A stretch of 64,000 nt of DNA from Psychrobacter fulvigenes (lineage in GTDB: Bacteria > Pseudomonadota > Gammaproteobacteria > Pseudomonadales > Moraxellaceae). The notes beneath the pieces are model-generated. The model saw only the letters and a program-made list of their open reading frames with translations. It was not told where the DNA came from and ran no database searches. Of the stretch, positions 1 through 9,600 are shown one piece after another. Each line of letters begins with the position of its first letter. Within the stretch, counting starts at the first letter, position 1. The stretch spans positions 682,001-746,000 of the forward strand of contig NZ_CAJGZP010000001.1 in NCBI RefSeq assembly GCF_904846155.1, in the 5' to 3' direction. Both the position numbers and the translations under genes were made by a program.

Positions 1-8
1 TGAGTAAA

Positions 9-40
9 GAAAAGGTCTTAACTATAAGGCCTTTTCTTAT
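9..40 (+). terminator. Rho-independent terminator of a gene lying before the window
   Basis: An 11-bp stem (9-19 pairing with 26-36, one G-U wobble) closes a 6-nt loop, and the 3' arm is T-rich. It sits at the left edge with no gene before it in the window, so it most likely ends a plus-strand gene beyond the edge. Confidence 0.6.
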
Positions 41-316
41 GTTTATTCTTTCTATCTACTTTTATAATTTCTACCTCACTCTCAACTTTTTAATCATATT
101 GAAATAAGTGATGGTATCTACAAAACTGCACCGTATTGGTTTTAAGGTGAATTAACTATATCAGCGCTTTTTACAAATCATACTTATTGTCTTAACTGAC
201 AATCCGTTACAATCGTGAGAGGTTAGCAAGATAAACTATGAGGTTAGGTTATCAAGATAGGCTCATACTCACTGCAAGAATGCGCATTTATCTTGACTGG
301 ATAGAGGTCTAAGTCT
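41..316. other. Non-coding stretch upstream of the C13 peptidase gene
   Basis: AT-rich leader region between the edge terminator and the peptidase start. No open frame, RNA gene or convincing repeat is visible. It presumably carries the promoter of the gene at 317, but I could not pick a clear -35/-10 pair. Confidence 0.5.
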
Positions 317-1807
317 TTGCCACTTTCGTCGCTAAAAACCATTTCTCTTCAGCGTTTTTCATTGAATTTCGCTGCCAATATTATTGCCGCTTTATGGATG
401 CTGGTAGGGTCAACCCGCGCGTTTTCTTGGGTGAAGCCAACCTTTATGCAGTTTGCAGCGTTTGCACTATTGGCACTTGGCAGTAATGTGCTTTTTTCGT
501 GGTTGGCTGCTGAGCAAGGAAGTGTTTTCAACGAGCAGGGTTTGGTCAGCTACCTAATTTGGCCAGCGATTATCTCCTTGGGCGGTATCATTCTTGCGCG
601 GCGCTCAGGCAACCAAATGCTATTGTTTGTACCAGTAGTACTATGGCTGGTGGCTGATACACTATCTGCGCTGCTGCAAAGCTTGGTGCAGTTTTTGGGT
701 AGTCAAGGGTGGCTGCCAGACTGGAGCTATTCATTTTTGCCAATTTTGTTTTTAGTGCTGTTTTTATGGCAAACGTTGGCGCTGCTATGGATTTTTGCCC
801 GCAGGCAACGTACGCCTTGGTGGGAGCGTATCATCGTACTGGTAGGAGCGGTGGCACTATTGACCATCTGGCAGCGTAACGTCGCCGACCAGCCTATCTT
901 TAAGCAAATCCCTGTACAGCCTGTGTTACAAGAAGCAGCGCTTTATAAGCAGCCACAGCTATTGCAGCAAGCACTAGCGGGTATCGATCCGAGTACACCA
1001 GGCAAGAGTGATTGGTATTTTATGGGGGTTGCGGGATTTTCTGATCTAGATGTCTTCCGCTCTGAGATTAATAAAGTGCGCGAGCTGTTTGATGTGCGTT
1101 TTGGCACTAGTGGCTACTCATTGGCACTGATTAATAATACTTATAGCTGGCTAGACGAACCAGTCGCCACGAAGACCAGTATTTTGCAAGGGCTAAAAAG
1201 AATTGGTCAGCAAATGAATGCCGATGAAGATGTGCTCTTTATGACGCTGTCTTCACATGGTGATCAAGACTTTATTCATTTATCTAATCCACCCCTTGAG
1301 ATGGACAATCTGGATGCCACCTGGCTGCGTGGGGCGCTGGATGCATCAGGCATTCGTTGGCGGGTGATTGTGGTGTCTGCTTGCTATTCTGGCTCATTTA
1401 TCGATGAATTGACGTCACCGACTACTGTGGTTATCACGGCTTCAGCAGCGGATAAGATGTCGTTTGGCTGTACCAATACCGCGGAGATGACCTATTTCGG
1501 TCAAGCATTCTTTGCTGAGAGTCTGCGTGAAAGCAATAGCTTTTCTGCTGCTTTTAAAGAAGCGAGTCTACGTGTCAGTGAACGTGAGAGCTTTATGGGT
1601 TTTGAGCCATCAGAGCCACAAATGATCGTTGGTAGTCTGATGAAGACAGCATTGCCTGCATTTGAGCAAGTACTGTTTGATAAAGCGCGTTCACCAATCG
1701 CCAATGTTACTGACGGTACTGGCAATACTGACGATGGCGCTATTGACATATTGTATGAAGATGCTACTAATACTAGTCTGCCTATGACTACAACGACTAC
1801 TAATTAG
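317..1807 (+). CDS. Membrane-anchored peptidase C13 (legumain/caspase-like) family protein
   Basis: Predicted cysteine peptidase of clan CD. The first ~190 residues hold about five hydrophobic segments, so the protein is an inner-membrane protein with a soluble C-terminal catalytic domain. The His-Gly pair of the family lies in SSHGD (His314). The nucleophile lies in VSACYSGSF (Cys356) after a hydrophobic strand, as in C13 enzymes. The start is TTG at 317, preceded by AGAGG at a spacing of 9. The C-terminus ends in a Thr/Asn-rich tail. Bacterial members exist but their substrates are largely unknown; the catalytic dyad is visible, the role is not. No operon partner is apparent, since the next gene is 100 bp away with its own ribosome site. 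Confidence 0.85.
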   Translation: MPLSSLKTISLQRFSLNFAANIIAALWMLVGSTRAFSWVKPTFMQFAAFALLALGSNVLFSWLAAEQGSVFNEQGLVSYLIWPAIISLGGIILARRSGNQMLLFVPVVLWLVADTLSALLQSLVQFLGSQGWLPDWSYSFLPILFLVLFLWQTLALLWIFARRQRTPWWERIIVLVGAVALLTIWQRNVADQPIFKQIPVQPVLQEAALYKQPQLLQQALAGIDPSTPGKSDWYFMGVAGFSDLDVFRSEINKVRELFDVRFGTSGYSLALINNTYSWLDEPVATKTSILQGLKRIGQQMNADEDVLFMTLSSHGDQDFIHLSNPPLEMDNLDATWLRGALDASGIRWRVIVVSACYSGSFIDELTSPTTVVITASAADKMSFGCTNTAEMTYFGQAFFAESLRESNSFSAAFKEASLRVSERESFMGFEPSEPQMIVGSLMKTALPAFEQVLFDKARSPIANVTDGTGNTDDGAIDILYEDATNTSLPMTTTTTN

Positions 1808-1918
1808 GGCAATTCCTAATTAATAAATGCTATTCATTTTTTAGTGCTTACTCTTTGGTTTATTAAATAATTTTATAAATCATCATTTGTTTTAATTTCT
1901 ATAAAAAGGATGTTAATC

Positions 1919-2809
1919 ATGAATAATGCTTACAATAAAAGTTTATCTGCCAATACCCAGCTTACCCAAATCAGTGTGAATCGCTGCTTTAATGGTGAGC
2001 AGCATTACTATAGTCACGAATCGACGGCTACTAAGACACCGATGACGTTTAGTATTTACCTGCCAGATGAGGCGCTGTTAGGACAACGCTGTCCTGCAGT
2101 TTTGTATTTGTCAGGTCTGACTTGTAACGCAGATAACGTCACTCACAAAGCGCACTTTCAACAAAGATGTAGCGAGCTTGGCATGATATTTATCGCACCT
2201 GATACTTCTCCTCGCAGTAGTGAAGACACCGATGTGCCGAACGATGAGCGTTATTTTGTCGGTCAGGGTGCAAGCTATTATGTGGATGCGACGCGTGCGC
2301 CATGGGCAGAGAACTTCAATATGCAAAGCTACATCGTTGATGAGCTTTATGACCTAGTACGCTCTGAGTTTGCGATTAGCAGTATCGGTGTGACAGGACA
2401 CTCCATGGGTGGTCATGGAGCATTGTTATTAGGTTTCAAATTCCCAAGTAAGTTTGTCAGTGTCTCAGCATTATCGCCTGTCTGTGCAGCCAGCGAGTCT
2501 GCTTGGGGTGAGGCGGCCTATACAGAGTACTTCGGTGACGATAAGGCGCTATGGGCGCAGGCTGATGCATCACATACTATCAAAACCGTTGGCCGTCAGT
2601 ACTCGAGTATCTTAGTAGATCAGGGCGCTGCTGATAACTTTTTGGCAGAAGGACAGCTGCAAACGGCTAAGCTACAACAGGCTTGTGAAGAAGCCAAGCA
2701 GCCGTTAACACTCCGCTATCAGGCAGGCCACGACCACAGCTATTACTTTATCCAGACAGTCATCAATGATCATATTGAGCATCACTGGCGCATGGCGCAG
2801 CTGAGCTAA
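1919..2809 (+). CDS. fghA: S-formylglutathione hydrolase
   Basis: Esterase D family enzyme that hydrolyses S-formylglutathione to formate and glutathione, the last step of glutathione-dependent formaldehyde detoxification in the cytoplasm. The nucleophile elbow is GHSMGGHGA (Ser162), and the C-terminal catalytic His lies in HDHSYYF, both typical. Length (296 aa) is slightly above the usual ~280. An upstream in-frame ATG at 1910 overlaps the Shine-Dalgarno AAGGA, so the ATG at 1919 is the better start. The partner dehydrogenase (adhC/frmA) is not adjacent here. Confidence 0.93.
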   Translation: MNNAYNKSLSANTQLTQISVNRCFNGEQHYYSHESTATKTPMTFSIYLPDEALLGQRCPAVLYLSGLTCNADNVTHKAHFQQRCSELGMIFIAPDTSPRSSEDTDVPNDERYFVGQGASYYVDATRAPWAENFNMQSYIVDELYDLVRSEFAISSIGVTGHSMGGHGALLLGFKFPSKFVSVSALSPVCAASESAWGEAAYTEYFGDDKALWAQADASHTIKTVGRQYSSILVDQGAADNFLAEGQLQTAKLQQACEEAKQPLTLRYQAGHDHSYYFIQTVINDHIEHHWRMAQLS

Positions 2810-2853
2810 AGGCTGATGTCTTATGCTGTTTTAAAAATTAAAAGGTAAGTTAT

Positions 2854-3306
2854 ATGGCAAGTTATCAAGATTTAGCAGCAGTGGACGTAGATACCAAATC
2901 AGCGCTTGCGATCATGCAAGCTGACATGGAGGCTGCTTTGCAAAATAAGCAGCACGCCAGTGTTGATGTCGATGTTAATGTTAATGTCAATGTCAATGTT
3001 AGTAGCAATGGCAAGCCGATAGGCTCTGTCAAATCACGCAATGAGACAGGCGGTAAAGTGCTTGATGAGGCGCAAGTCTCACGAGTGATAGAGATGGCCT
3101 GGGAAGACAGAACGCCATTTGCAGCGATAGAGCATAGCTATGGACTCAATGAAGCCGCTGTCATTAGACTGATGCGCCATGAGTTAAAACCTTCGTCCTT
3201 TCGCTCATGGCGTCAGCGTGTGACCAATCGTGCGACTAAGCACCAAGCAAAACGTTCATTTGCCGTCGGTCGTGCTTACTGTAAGACTCAATATAAACAG
3301 CGCTAG
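2854..3306 (+). CDS. DUF2805/TIGR03643 family protein with a Val-Asp/Val-Asn repeat
   Basis: Small basic protein, 150 aa. Residues ~75-140 match the DUF2805 (TIGR03643) family: an acidic helix (VIEMAWEDRTPF), a helix-turn-helix-like stretch and the FRSWRQRV signature, ending in a basic tail. The function of the family is unknown. Residues 37-49 form an unusual run of alternating Val with Asp or Asn, encoded by a degenerate hexamer repeat. The gene lies 45 bp after fghA and may be co-transcribed with it. It ends at a strong terminator (3350-3375). Confidence 0.8.
   Translation: MASYQDLAAVDVDTKSALAIMQADMEAALQNKQHASVDVDVNVNVNVNVSSNGKPIGSVKSRNETGGKVLDEAQVSRVIEMAWEDRTPFAAIEHSYGLNEAAVIRLMRHELKPSSFRSWRQRVTNRATKHQAKRSFAVGRAYCKTQYKQR
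2962..3000 (+). repeat. Degenerate hexanucleotide microsatellite inside the DUF2805 gene
   Basis: Six and a half tandem copies of the hexamer GT(T/C)(G/A)AT encode alternating Val and Asp/Asn. The copies differ mainly at third positions and at the G/A that changes Asp to Asn. Unit changes of 6 bp would keep the reading frame. Confidence 0.85.
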
Positions 3307-3349
3307 TGAGTTGAATATTCAATCTAAGTCTTTTAAAGATTGAAGCTTT

Positions 3350-3375
3350 ACTTGGACCAGTTCCAAGTCTTTTTT
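3350..3375 (+). terminator. Rho-independent terminator after the DUF2805 gene
   Basis: A perfect 7-bp stem (ACTTGGA/TCCAAGT, 3350-3356 with 3362-3368) is followed by CTTTTTTTATTTT. It lies between the DUF2805 gene and rpe. It also rules out the upstream TTG at 3340 as the rpe start. Confidence 0.85.
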
Positions 3376-3420
3376 TATTTTATGACACTTTTATATAAAC
3401 ATGAATTAGGTAATTCAATT

Positions 3421-4116
3421 ATGAGCAGTCCTTCTAAACCCTATCTCATCGCCCCTTCTATTTTATCTGCCGACTTTGCCAGACTGGGCGAAGAGGTAGA
3501 GCGGGTATTGGAGTCTGGTGCAGATGTCATACACTTCGATGTCATGGATAACCATTATGTGCCCAATTTGACCTTTGGCAGTATGATCTGTAAAGCGCTG
3601 CGTGACTACGGTATCGATGCGCCAATTGATGTGCATCTGATGGTCAGTCCTGTCGACGGTATGATTGAGCAGTTCTTAGAAGCGGGTGCCAGCATCATTA
3701 CCTTCCATCCAGAAGCCAGTGGGCACGTTGATCGTTCTCTAAAGCTTATCAAAGATGGCGGCGCTAAATGCGGCCTTGTGTTAAACCCTGCGACACCCCT
3801 ACATTATCTAGATTATGTGATGGATACCGTCGATCAAATTTTACTGATGAGCGTCAACCCTGGATTTGGTGGGCAGTCGTTTATTGAGAGCACTTTAGAC
3901 AAGGTGCGCGAAGTGCGTCAGCGTATTGATGCCAGTGGTCGCGACATCAGACTTGAAGTCGACGGTGGTATCAAAGCCAGTAACATCCGCGCTATCGCTG
4001 AGGCAGGTGCGGATATGTTTGTTGCAGGCTCTGCTATCTTCAACCAAGAGGATTATAAAGCCGCCATTGATGAGATGCGTCAAGAGCTTGCTTTGGTCAT
4101 CAATAGCGGTCATTAA
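3421..4116 (+). CDS. rpe: Ribulose-phosphate 3-epimerase
   Basis: Interconverts D-ribulose 5-phosphate and D-xylulose 5-phosphate in the pentose phosphate pathway; cytoplasmic TIM barrel. Family signatures are all present: APSILSADF near the N-terminus, [28 protein letters not shown] and EVDGGI near the C-terminal phosphate site. From the ATG at 3421 the protein is 231 aa, a normal length. The frame is open back to 3340, but that stretch contains the previous gene's terminator. An AGG lies about 10 nt upstream of the chosen ATG. The gene follows that terminator, so it probably has its own promoter. Confidence 0.95.
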   Translation: MSSPSKPYLIAPSILSADFARLGEEVERVLESGADVIHFDVMDNHYVPNLTFGSMICKALRDYGIDAPIDVHLMVSPVDGMIEQFLEAGASIITFHPEASGHVDRSLKLIKDGGAKCGLVLNPATPLHYLDYVMDTVDQILLMSVNPGFGGQSFIESTLDKVREVRQRIDASGRDIRLEVDGGIKASNIRAIAEAGADMFVAGSAIFNQEDYKAAIDEMRQELALVINSGH

Positions 4117-4220
4117 GTAAGCATAAGATTAAAGTAACTTTTAAGACATGAAGTCTAATAAGTGGCTTGTAAAAGCGACTTGTCAGTATCGACGTGTTTT
4201 ATGCCACACAAAGGTGCATT

Positions 4221-4571
4221 ATGGATAAGCCAACCACGCAAATGCCAGATGATAATCAACAGCGCCCTCAAGATCAGCCACGAAGCTTAGTACCTAAAGG
4301 GATTACCATTGGCCTAGCAGTGTTTTCATTAGTGCTGAGCCTTGCAGGTTATGGTTTTCGCTTGATGATAGGTGAAGATATAGAGTCAGTGTTACGTCAT
4401 GCGGCGTTCATCGTACCCGCATTTGTCCTCGGTATTCCATTGCTGTTTTGGCTTGGCTCACGAGTGTTCAATAAAGTAAAAGGTACCCATATCGAGACTA
4501 GAAACGCCTTAACGCTTGGTTGGCTGACCGCTTGTGTGTCCATGCTGTGGCTAATGGGTACTTACAGCTAA
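4221..4571 (+). CDS. Small integral membrane protein of unknown function
   Basis: I do not recognise a family. The 116-residue protein has a polar, Gln/Pro-rich N-terminus (~25 residues) and three hydrophobic segments, roughly residues 28-50, 62-86 and 95-115. The ATG at 4221 has AAGG six bases upstream; the frame opens earlier with GTG at 4194, but that start has no ribosome site. It is followed by another small three-segment membrane protein in the same direction, so the two may work together in the envelope. That link is inference only. Confidence 0.7.
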   Translation: MDKPTTQMPDDNQQRPQDQPRSLVPKGITIGLAVFSLVLSLAGYGFRLMIGEDIESVLRHAAFIVPAFVLGIPLLFWLGSRVFNKVKGTHIETRNALTLGWLTACVSMLWLMGTYS

Positions 4572-4695
4572 TCCGCTGCTTGCAAACCCAGTCGGCTGTT
4601 TTGACTGGTAAATGGAACGATCATCAAACCTGTCATATTATTAAAATTTTTACTCATCAATAAGTCACGCTTTTTGGGTGTGACCGGACGCTAGC

Positions 4696-5007
4696 ATGCC
4701 AAAAACCTCTAATAAAATTACTGATATTATCTTTCCAAAAGACTTACCAAACGGTTTGTTTATCGCCTTAATCATTGCCTGCTTGCTGTTGGGTTTGGCG
4801 TCATTGCGTCATGGTACCGATCTGCAAGGCTGGCTTGGTGTGTTTGAAAACTGGCTACTCATGCTGCTGATCTTTCCCACCGCGACGGCGACAGTCGCGC
4901 TACCATTTAAGTACCGTGACCCAAGCTTTGAGCTAAAGCTGGCTTATTATCTGGGTATGTTCGTCGCATTGCTATTTACCTTAGCAAAACTACGCTACTG
5001 GCGTTAG
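4696..5007 (+). CDS. Small integral membrane protein of unknown function
   Basis: Not recognised. This 103-aa protein has three likely membrane segments (about residues 20-37, 48-68 and 80-97) separated by short loops, and a basic C-terminus ending KLRYWR. The ribosome site is weak (GACCGGACGC region). It lies 124 bp downstream of another small membrane-protein gene on the same strand, with a weak inverted repeat (4588-4608) but no T-run between them. Confidence 0.65.
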   Translation: MPKTSNKITDIIFPKDLPNGLFIALIIACLLLGLASLRHGTDLQGWLGVFENWLLMLLIFPTATATVALPFKYRDPSFELKLAYYLGMFVALLFTLAKLRYWR

Positions 5008-5204
5008 AGCAGCGACTGTTTTTACACAATCAATAAATAGATTAAGACCTACTCATTGATAACACTTGTGTTACAGCCCTTGAATTCTAAGCTCAAAGCG
5101 TCCATTGTATGAATAAGACAGTTTTACCCGTATTGCTGTATAACGATAATTTTGCTACATGCGATTTTTTGCCAGTATATGACGGGACAATAAGGAACAC
5201 ATAA

Positions 5205-5516
5205 ATGCCATATGATATTGATAATGAGATTGAAGTAGACAACGATAACCAAGATAGATTTGCAGGATTCGGTAAAGAGACGACTCTTGAGTTAGTCGAA
5301 GCAGACGATGGTAGGTTATTGCTGCGCGATGCCGAACAAGATGATGCACCGCTGATGACCATTGATTTTTCTGACAAGCTAAAAGAGTTGCTCGGCAGTG
5401 ATACTCAAGCCATCGGTCAGCATATGATTCATGCTGCCATTCAGGTGATTATGCAAAAGCAAATGAGCCAGTGGCATGCGCACGTCTATGACAAAGAGCC
5501 AACGCACTATAGCTGA
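5205..5516 (+). CDS. Conserved hypothetical acidic protein
   Basis: Not recognised. A soluble, strongly acidic 103-aa protein, rich in Asp/Glu in its first 60 residues, with a predicted helical C-terminal half and no membrane segment. AAGGA lies about 10 nt before the ATG. It is monocistronic: ~200 bp separate it from the previous gene, and a strong bidirectional terminator follows at 5661. Confidence 0.7.
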   Translation: MPYDIDNEIEVDNDNQDRFAGFGKETTLELVEADDGRLLLRDAEQDDAPLMTIDFSDKLKELLGSDTQAIGQHMIHAAIQVIMQKQMSQWHAHVYDKEPTHYS

Positions 5517-5660
5517 TACACTACTGCATACTCTGGTTTGGCTAAGAGACTTTGTTAGAGTAGAGTTTGTTAGAGTGGTGTGAAGGTGAAATAACTAGAT
5601 AGAGACAGTCAATTATAAGTATAAGTGACTGAGATAGCAGCCAATAAAAAGACAGACAAT

Positions 5661-5692
5661 AAAAAGGGCTTATCAATTGATAAGCCCTTTTT
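5661..5692. terminator. Bidirectional terminator between the hypothetical gene and rpmG
   Basis: A perfect 32-bp palindrome (16-bp arms, AAAAAGGGCTTATCAA and its complement) with A/T runs at both ends. It can end the plus-strand gene at 5516 and the minus-strand rpmB-rpmG operon. Confidence 0.92.
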
Positions 5693-5741
5693 ATATTTCA
5701 AATAACGTTGTTTATAAGTGGTTAAGCTTATAAAAAATAAA

Positions 5742-5897
5742 TTATTTGATTTTTGCTTCTTTAAAGATCACGTGCTGGCGAACTTTTGGATCAAACTTTT
5801 TGATTTCCATTTTGCCAGGCATAGTGCGCTTGTTTTTGGTAGTGGTGTAGTAATACCCAGTACCAGCAGTCGATACTAATTTGATTTTATCTCTCAT
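5742..5897 (-). CDS. rpmG: 50S ribosomal protein L33
   Basis: Short 51-residue protein. Reading the minus strand from the ATG at 5897 gives [17 protein letters not shown], then [19 protein letters not shown] and a Lys-rich end, all characteristic of L33. It has no CxxC pair, so it is the zinc-independent form. AAAGGA lies about 8 nt upstream of the start. It follows rpmB after 38 bp, the conserved rpmB-rpmG operon. L33 sits near the E site of the large ribosomal subunit. Confidence 0.95.
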   Translation of the reverse strand: MRDKIKLVSTAGTGYYYTTTKNKRTMPGKMEIKKFDPKVRQHVIFKEAKIK

Positions 5898-5935
5898 GAT
5901 AGCTTTCCTTTAGATGGTGGCGATAAGCGCGTGGC

Positions 5936-6172
5936 TTAAACTTTTTGACCTTGTGCGCGCAAATCTGCTAACACTTTATCAATACCAACTTTGTCGATGA
6001 TGCGCATACCTTTGGTAGACACACGTAGACGTACAAAACGGTTTTCTGATTCTACCCAAAAACGATGGTTGTGAAGGTTTGGTAGAAAGCGACGACGGGT
6101 TTTGTTGTTTGCGTGCGAAACATTATTACCCACCATAGGGCGCTTTCCAGTCACTTGGCAAACTCTAGCCAT
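5936..6172 (-). CDS. rpmB: 50S ribosomal protein L28
   Basis: 78-aa ribosomal protein, the normal length. It shows the family opening [20 protein letters not shown], the RRRFLPNLH segment and the [15 protein letters not shown] core. It is the first gene of the rpmB-rpmG operon. Its leader carries a perfect 8-bp inverted repeat (6193-6213) about 20 nt before the start, which could be a regulatory hairpin. L28 binds 23S rRNA in the large subunit. Confidence 0.97.
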   Translation of the reverse strand: MARVCQVTGKRPMVGNNVSHANNKTRRRFLPNLHNHRFWVESENRFVRLRVSTKGMRIIDKVGIDKVLADLRAQGQKV

Positions 6173-6192
6173 GAGGAACTCCTAATCTATGA

Positions 6193-6213
6193 GGTATGAG
6201 GGATTCTCATACC
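6193..6213 (-). promoter_or_regulatory. Inverted repeat in the rpmB leader
   Basis: Perfect 8-bp arms (GGTATGAG/CTCATACC) around a 5-nt loop, 20 bp upstream of the rpmB start. In the mRNA it would form a hairpin directly before the ribosome site. It could be an autoregulatory element or a DNA operator; the sequence does not decide which. Confidence 0.5.
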
Positions 6214-6657
6214 AGTCTGGGCAAGTCGCGCGTTTTTGCGGCATGGACACAGCAAGCGTTACTTTTGCACCAAACAAAACTATATGAAGGTTGAGCTGGT
6301 ATTTCTGTCATCTAAAGGCAAATAACAGGACGACCAATTCAGAAAATTTTAAAGGCGACATTTATACCACAAATACAATGAATACTCAAATTATTTTGTG
6401 ACTATTGTCGTCATACAAGTCAGCTATTATACCCTGAATTTGCATTGCTATGTGATTGATTAGTTAACCCAAAAGTATAATTTTTTGTTGTAACTTACAA
6501 CAGAAGTTAGTAAAGTTGATGTTATAAAATTAATACGATCTATATAAATAGAAATTATACTGTAATATAAGTAATTATATTTTTACATACCCTTAGATTG
6601 GGAACGATTCTTGCTTGTTTTTACGAATATACATCATTGCCGATTCGGAGTTCAAAA
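6214..6657. other. Divergent intergenic region between rpmB and the Ig-like lipoprotein gene
   Basis: About 440 bp, increasingly AT-rich toward the lipoprotein gene, with no coding frame of its own. It should hold both promoters. The only distinct element is a 17-bp palindrome at 6486-6502. Several TATA-like stretches lie between 6530 and 6590. Confidence 0.5.
6486..6502. promoter_or_regulatory. 17-bp palindrome, candidate operator
   Basis: TGTTGTAA-C-TTACAACA is a perfect inverted repeat with 8-bp arms around one base. It lies 156 bp before the start codon of the giant lipoprotein gene. The shape fits a dimeric repressor site; no regulator can be named. Confidence 0.4.
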
Positions 6658-9600
6658 ATGTCCTATAGTTCACTACCTTTTACTTCTAAGTTGTTTCAAC
6701 TCACTTCTTTGACTTGCGCATTGGCATTGGCAGGTTGTGGTGGTGGTGATGGCGATACCGTAGATTCTGTCGCGCCAGCACCTGATTTGGGTGTTACCCA
6801 ACCTGGTACTGGTGGTAATGGCAATACAGGTGGTGGCAACAATGATGGTGGTGAGCAAATACCTGTAGAGGATTTTAGCTTACAAAAACTCTATACTGAT
6901 CCAACTATCATAAAGCTCACCGATGAGCCTGTCACATTTAATGTTACGGCTAAAGCAGTAGCAAAATCAGGTGGTGCAGCGATTAACAGATCGGTGAGTT
7001 TGAGTATTGATGATTCTACCAATACTGGTGTAACTATTCAGGGTGCTAGCGTCCAGAACACGAATGACAAAGGTGAAGCTATCTATGAGCTGAAGCTCAA
7101 CCCACTAGTGCTTAATGAGAAACAGAAAGCCGACTTGATAGGTAATGGTTTTGGATTAAAGGCAACCGCCAAACAGTCATCAGATGGCTCAGTACTTACT
7201 CAGGTTACGACAATTAGTGTTAGAAAAGATGGCAGCGGAGAGGGTGCAGAGGTTATTGAAAGTAAGCTTGAGATAGGCACCTTATTAAATACCAGTTCAG
7301 TATCTAATAACATTTTAAATATTTATGGTGATAGTGCCAAATTTGAAGTGATTATCAAAAATAAAGACGGTGCTCGCGCACAAGACGTAACCGTAGGTTT
7401 GGGCATTGATAGCATCAAAGGTATTGCCATTATAGGCGGCAATAGCAAAGTGACAGATAAGAATGGTGTCGTTACCTTTGATATAGAAGTGGATAAAAAT
7501 CTCTCAAAATCTGAGCGTGATGCACTTTTAAAGGGTGTAACCTACGCTGTCAATATCAGAGAAAAAAATGGCGCAACCAAAACCAAAACAGGCAAGCTAT
7601 CTGTCGCGATACCTGTCTCCGATTACATGCTTAATGCCACAAGCAATAGCAATAAGATAAATGCTTATGGTGATACGCAGAAGCTAACCATTAAAGCAAC
7701 CCCTAAAAATAGCAAAGTGCCAACGATTATTAATGGTGCAAAAGTATCTATCAAGCTTAATAGTGATACTAATGGTATAAGCTTAAGTACTAATATGCTT
7801 ACACTCAATGCTAATGGTCAGGCGACAGTAGATTTGATAGTAGCACCAACATTAGATGCCGCGACTAGAGCTAGGATTGCAAAAGAGGGTATTAGCTATA
7901 CTGTTAGCTTATCTGAGCCTAATCGTTCTACCACGACAAAAACTGTTAAAAGTAGCGTTGAAATCCCTATTGCAAAATATGACATTAGTTTTGATAATAG
8001 CAGTAAAAAACAGTTATCAAGTTCAGGTGGTACAGCGGCTATTAGTTTCCGTGTGAATGATAAAAATGGTGGTGCGATTGCTAATCAAAAGGTAACAGCA
8101 AGCTTGCCAAAGGTTTTAACAGACGCGCGTTTGTTAACATTTGATGGCGCTGCTGAGCAAATTACCGATGCTAAAGGTATGGTTAGTTATACTGTTATTG
8201 TCCCAGCAGGCTTGACTGTATCTCAAAAAGAGACGCTAGAAAAGGCAAATAGTTTTGTATTAACAGCTACTGTCACCGAAGCCACGGGTGCTAGTAGTAG
8301 AGTTAGTAGCGAACCTATCGCAATCGGCTCAGATATTGGTCAAAGTGAGATTGCTTTAACCGCTAAGAGTGTACCTTCTTTGGTTAGTGTCTTAGATGAG
8401 CAATTTACCTTGCAGGTTGCGGGTAAACGTAAAGATGGCAGTGCTGCAGCTGGTAAGTCAGTCAAGCTGATTATTAACAAGGGAGATGGTGCTACTGTTG
8501 TTGGTAACAAACAAACCACTAATGATAGCGGCATTGCGACATTTAAACTCAATATCAGCCAAAGCTTAACGCCGACCCAGCGTGATACATTGATTAAATC
8601 TGGGATCAACTACACTGCTGTTCTGACTGATGAAGACGGTACTCAATCTACAATCACTGCTACTGTAAAAGTTGTGCAACCCTCGACTAGCATCAAATTT
8701 GCTTCTATTATCACACCAAGTATCAGTGAGTTTGGCGGAAGTGGTACTATCAGTGTTGAACTAGCCACTAAAAATGCACCTATCAAGCCTATTGAAAAAC
8801 AAGTAGTAGCTATTCAATTGGGTAAAGCAGCGCTTGATTATGGGGTTACTGTTAATGCCGCATCAGGAATTACTGACTTTAGTGGTGAGACCACGTTTAT
8901 CGTTACTATTCCAGAAGGTCTGACAGCAGAAGAGCGTACTGAGCTTAAGCGTATCGGTATTAACTATCAGTTATCGTATATCGAAAAAGGCGTCACCTAC
9001 TCTGAAACCAAGAAGGTCGTTATTACGACTCCTGACGTTGATTTGACGGTAATTAACGCACCTAATCTTATTAATAATCGTCCCTTTTATACACTAAATG
9101 GTGAAGGTGATACGGTTGTTGTTAATGCTGGACTAAGTACTCGAAACACTAGCTTTAGTATTAGTGGTCAGCCTATCGAGTTGGAGTTTGCTAACAAAGA
9201 ATTGGCAGCACTGTTAAACGTAAATGGTAAGCCAGGCTCAAATATTAATATTGTCGACACTGGCGCTACGGGTGCAGCGAGCTTTACGGTTATTGTGCCT
9301 AATAATTTAAACAAGGATCAAAAGGCGGCACTTAAAAACCAAAAACTAACAGCTACTTTAACCGAAACATTGACAGGTAAAAAGCAAGAAATTCAGTTTA
9401 ATATACAGTCAACCAAAGCCGCTATCGATCTTATAGCTATTAAACCTGAGACCCTGAATCTCAATGGCGGAGAAGTTCAAATTGAGGTAATAGCTAAGGA
9501 TAGCAAAGACAATGTAATAGAAGGGCAGAAAGTGTTCTTGGCATTGCCTGCCGCTATTGCTAGCCAAGGTGTTATTCTGGCAACCAGTGGTACTCAAACT

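Noticed and set aside
3340..3420. N-terminal extension of rpe from a TTG
   Set aside because: The stretch contains the stem-loop terminator of the preceding gene, and the ATG at 3421 gives the canonical N-terminus.
4588..4608. Inverted repeat CCAGTC/GACTGG between two small membrane-protein genes
   Set aside because: Only six base pairs and no T-run on either strand; too weak to call a terminator.
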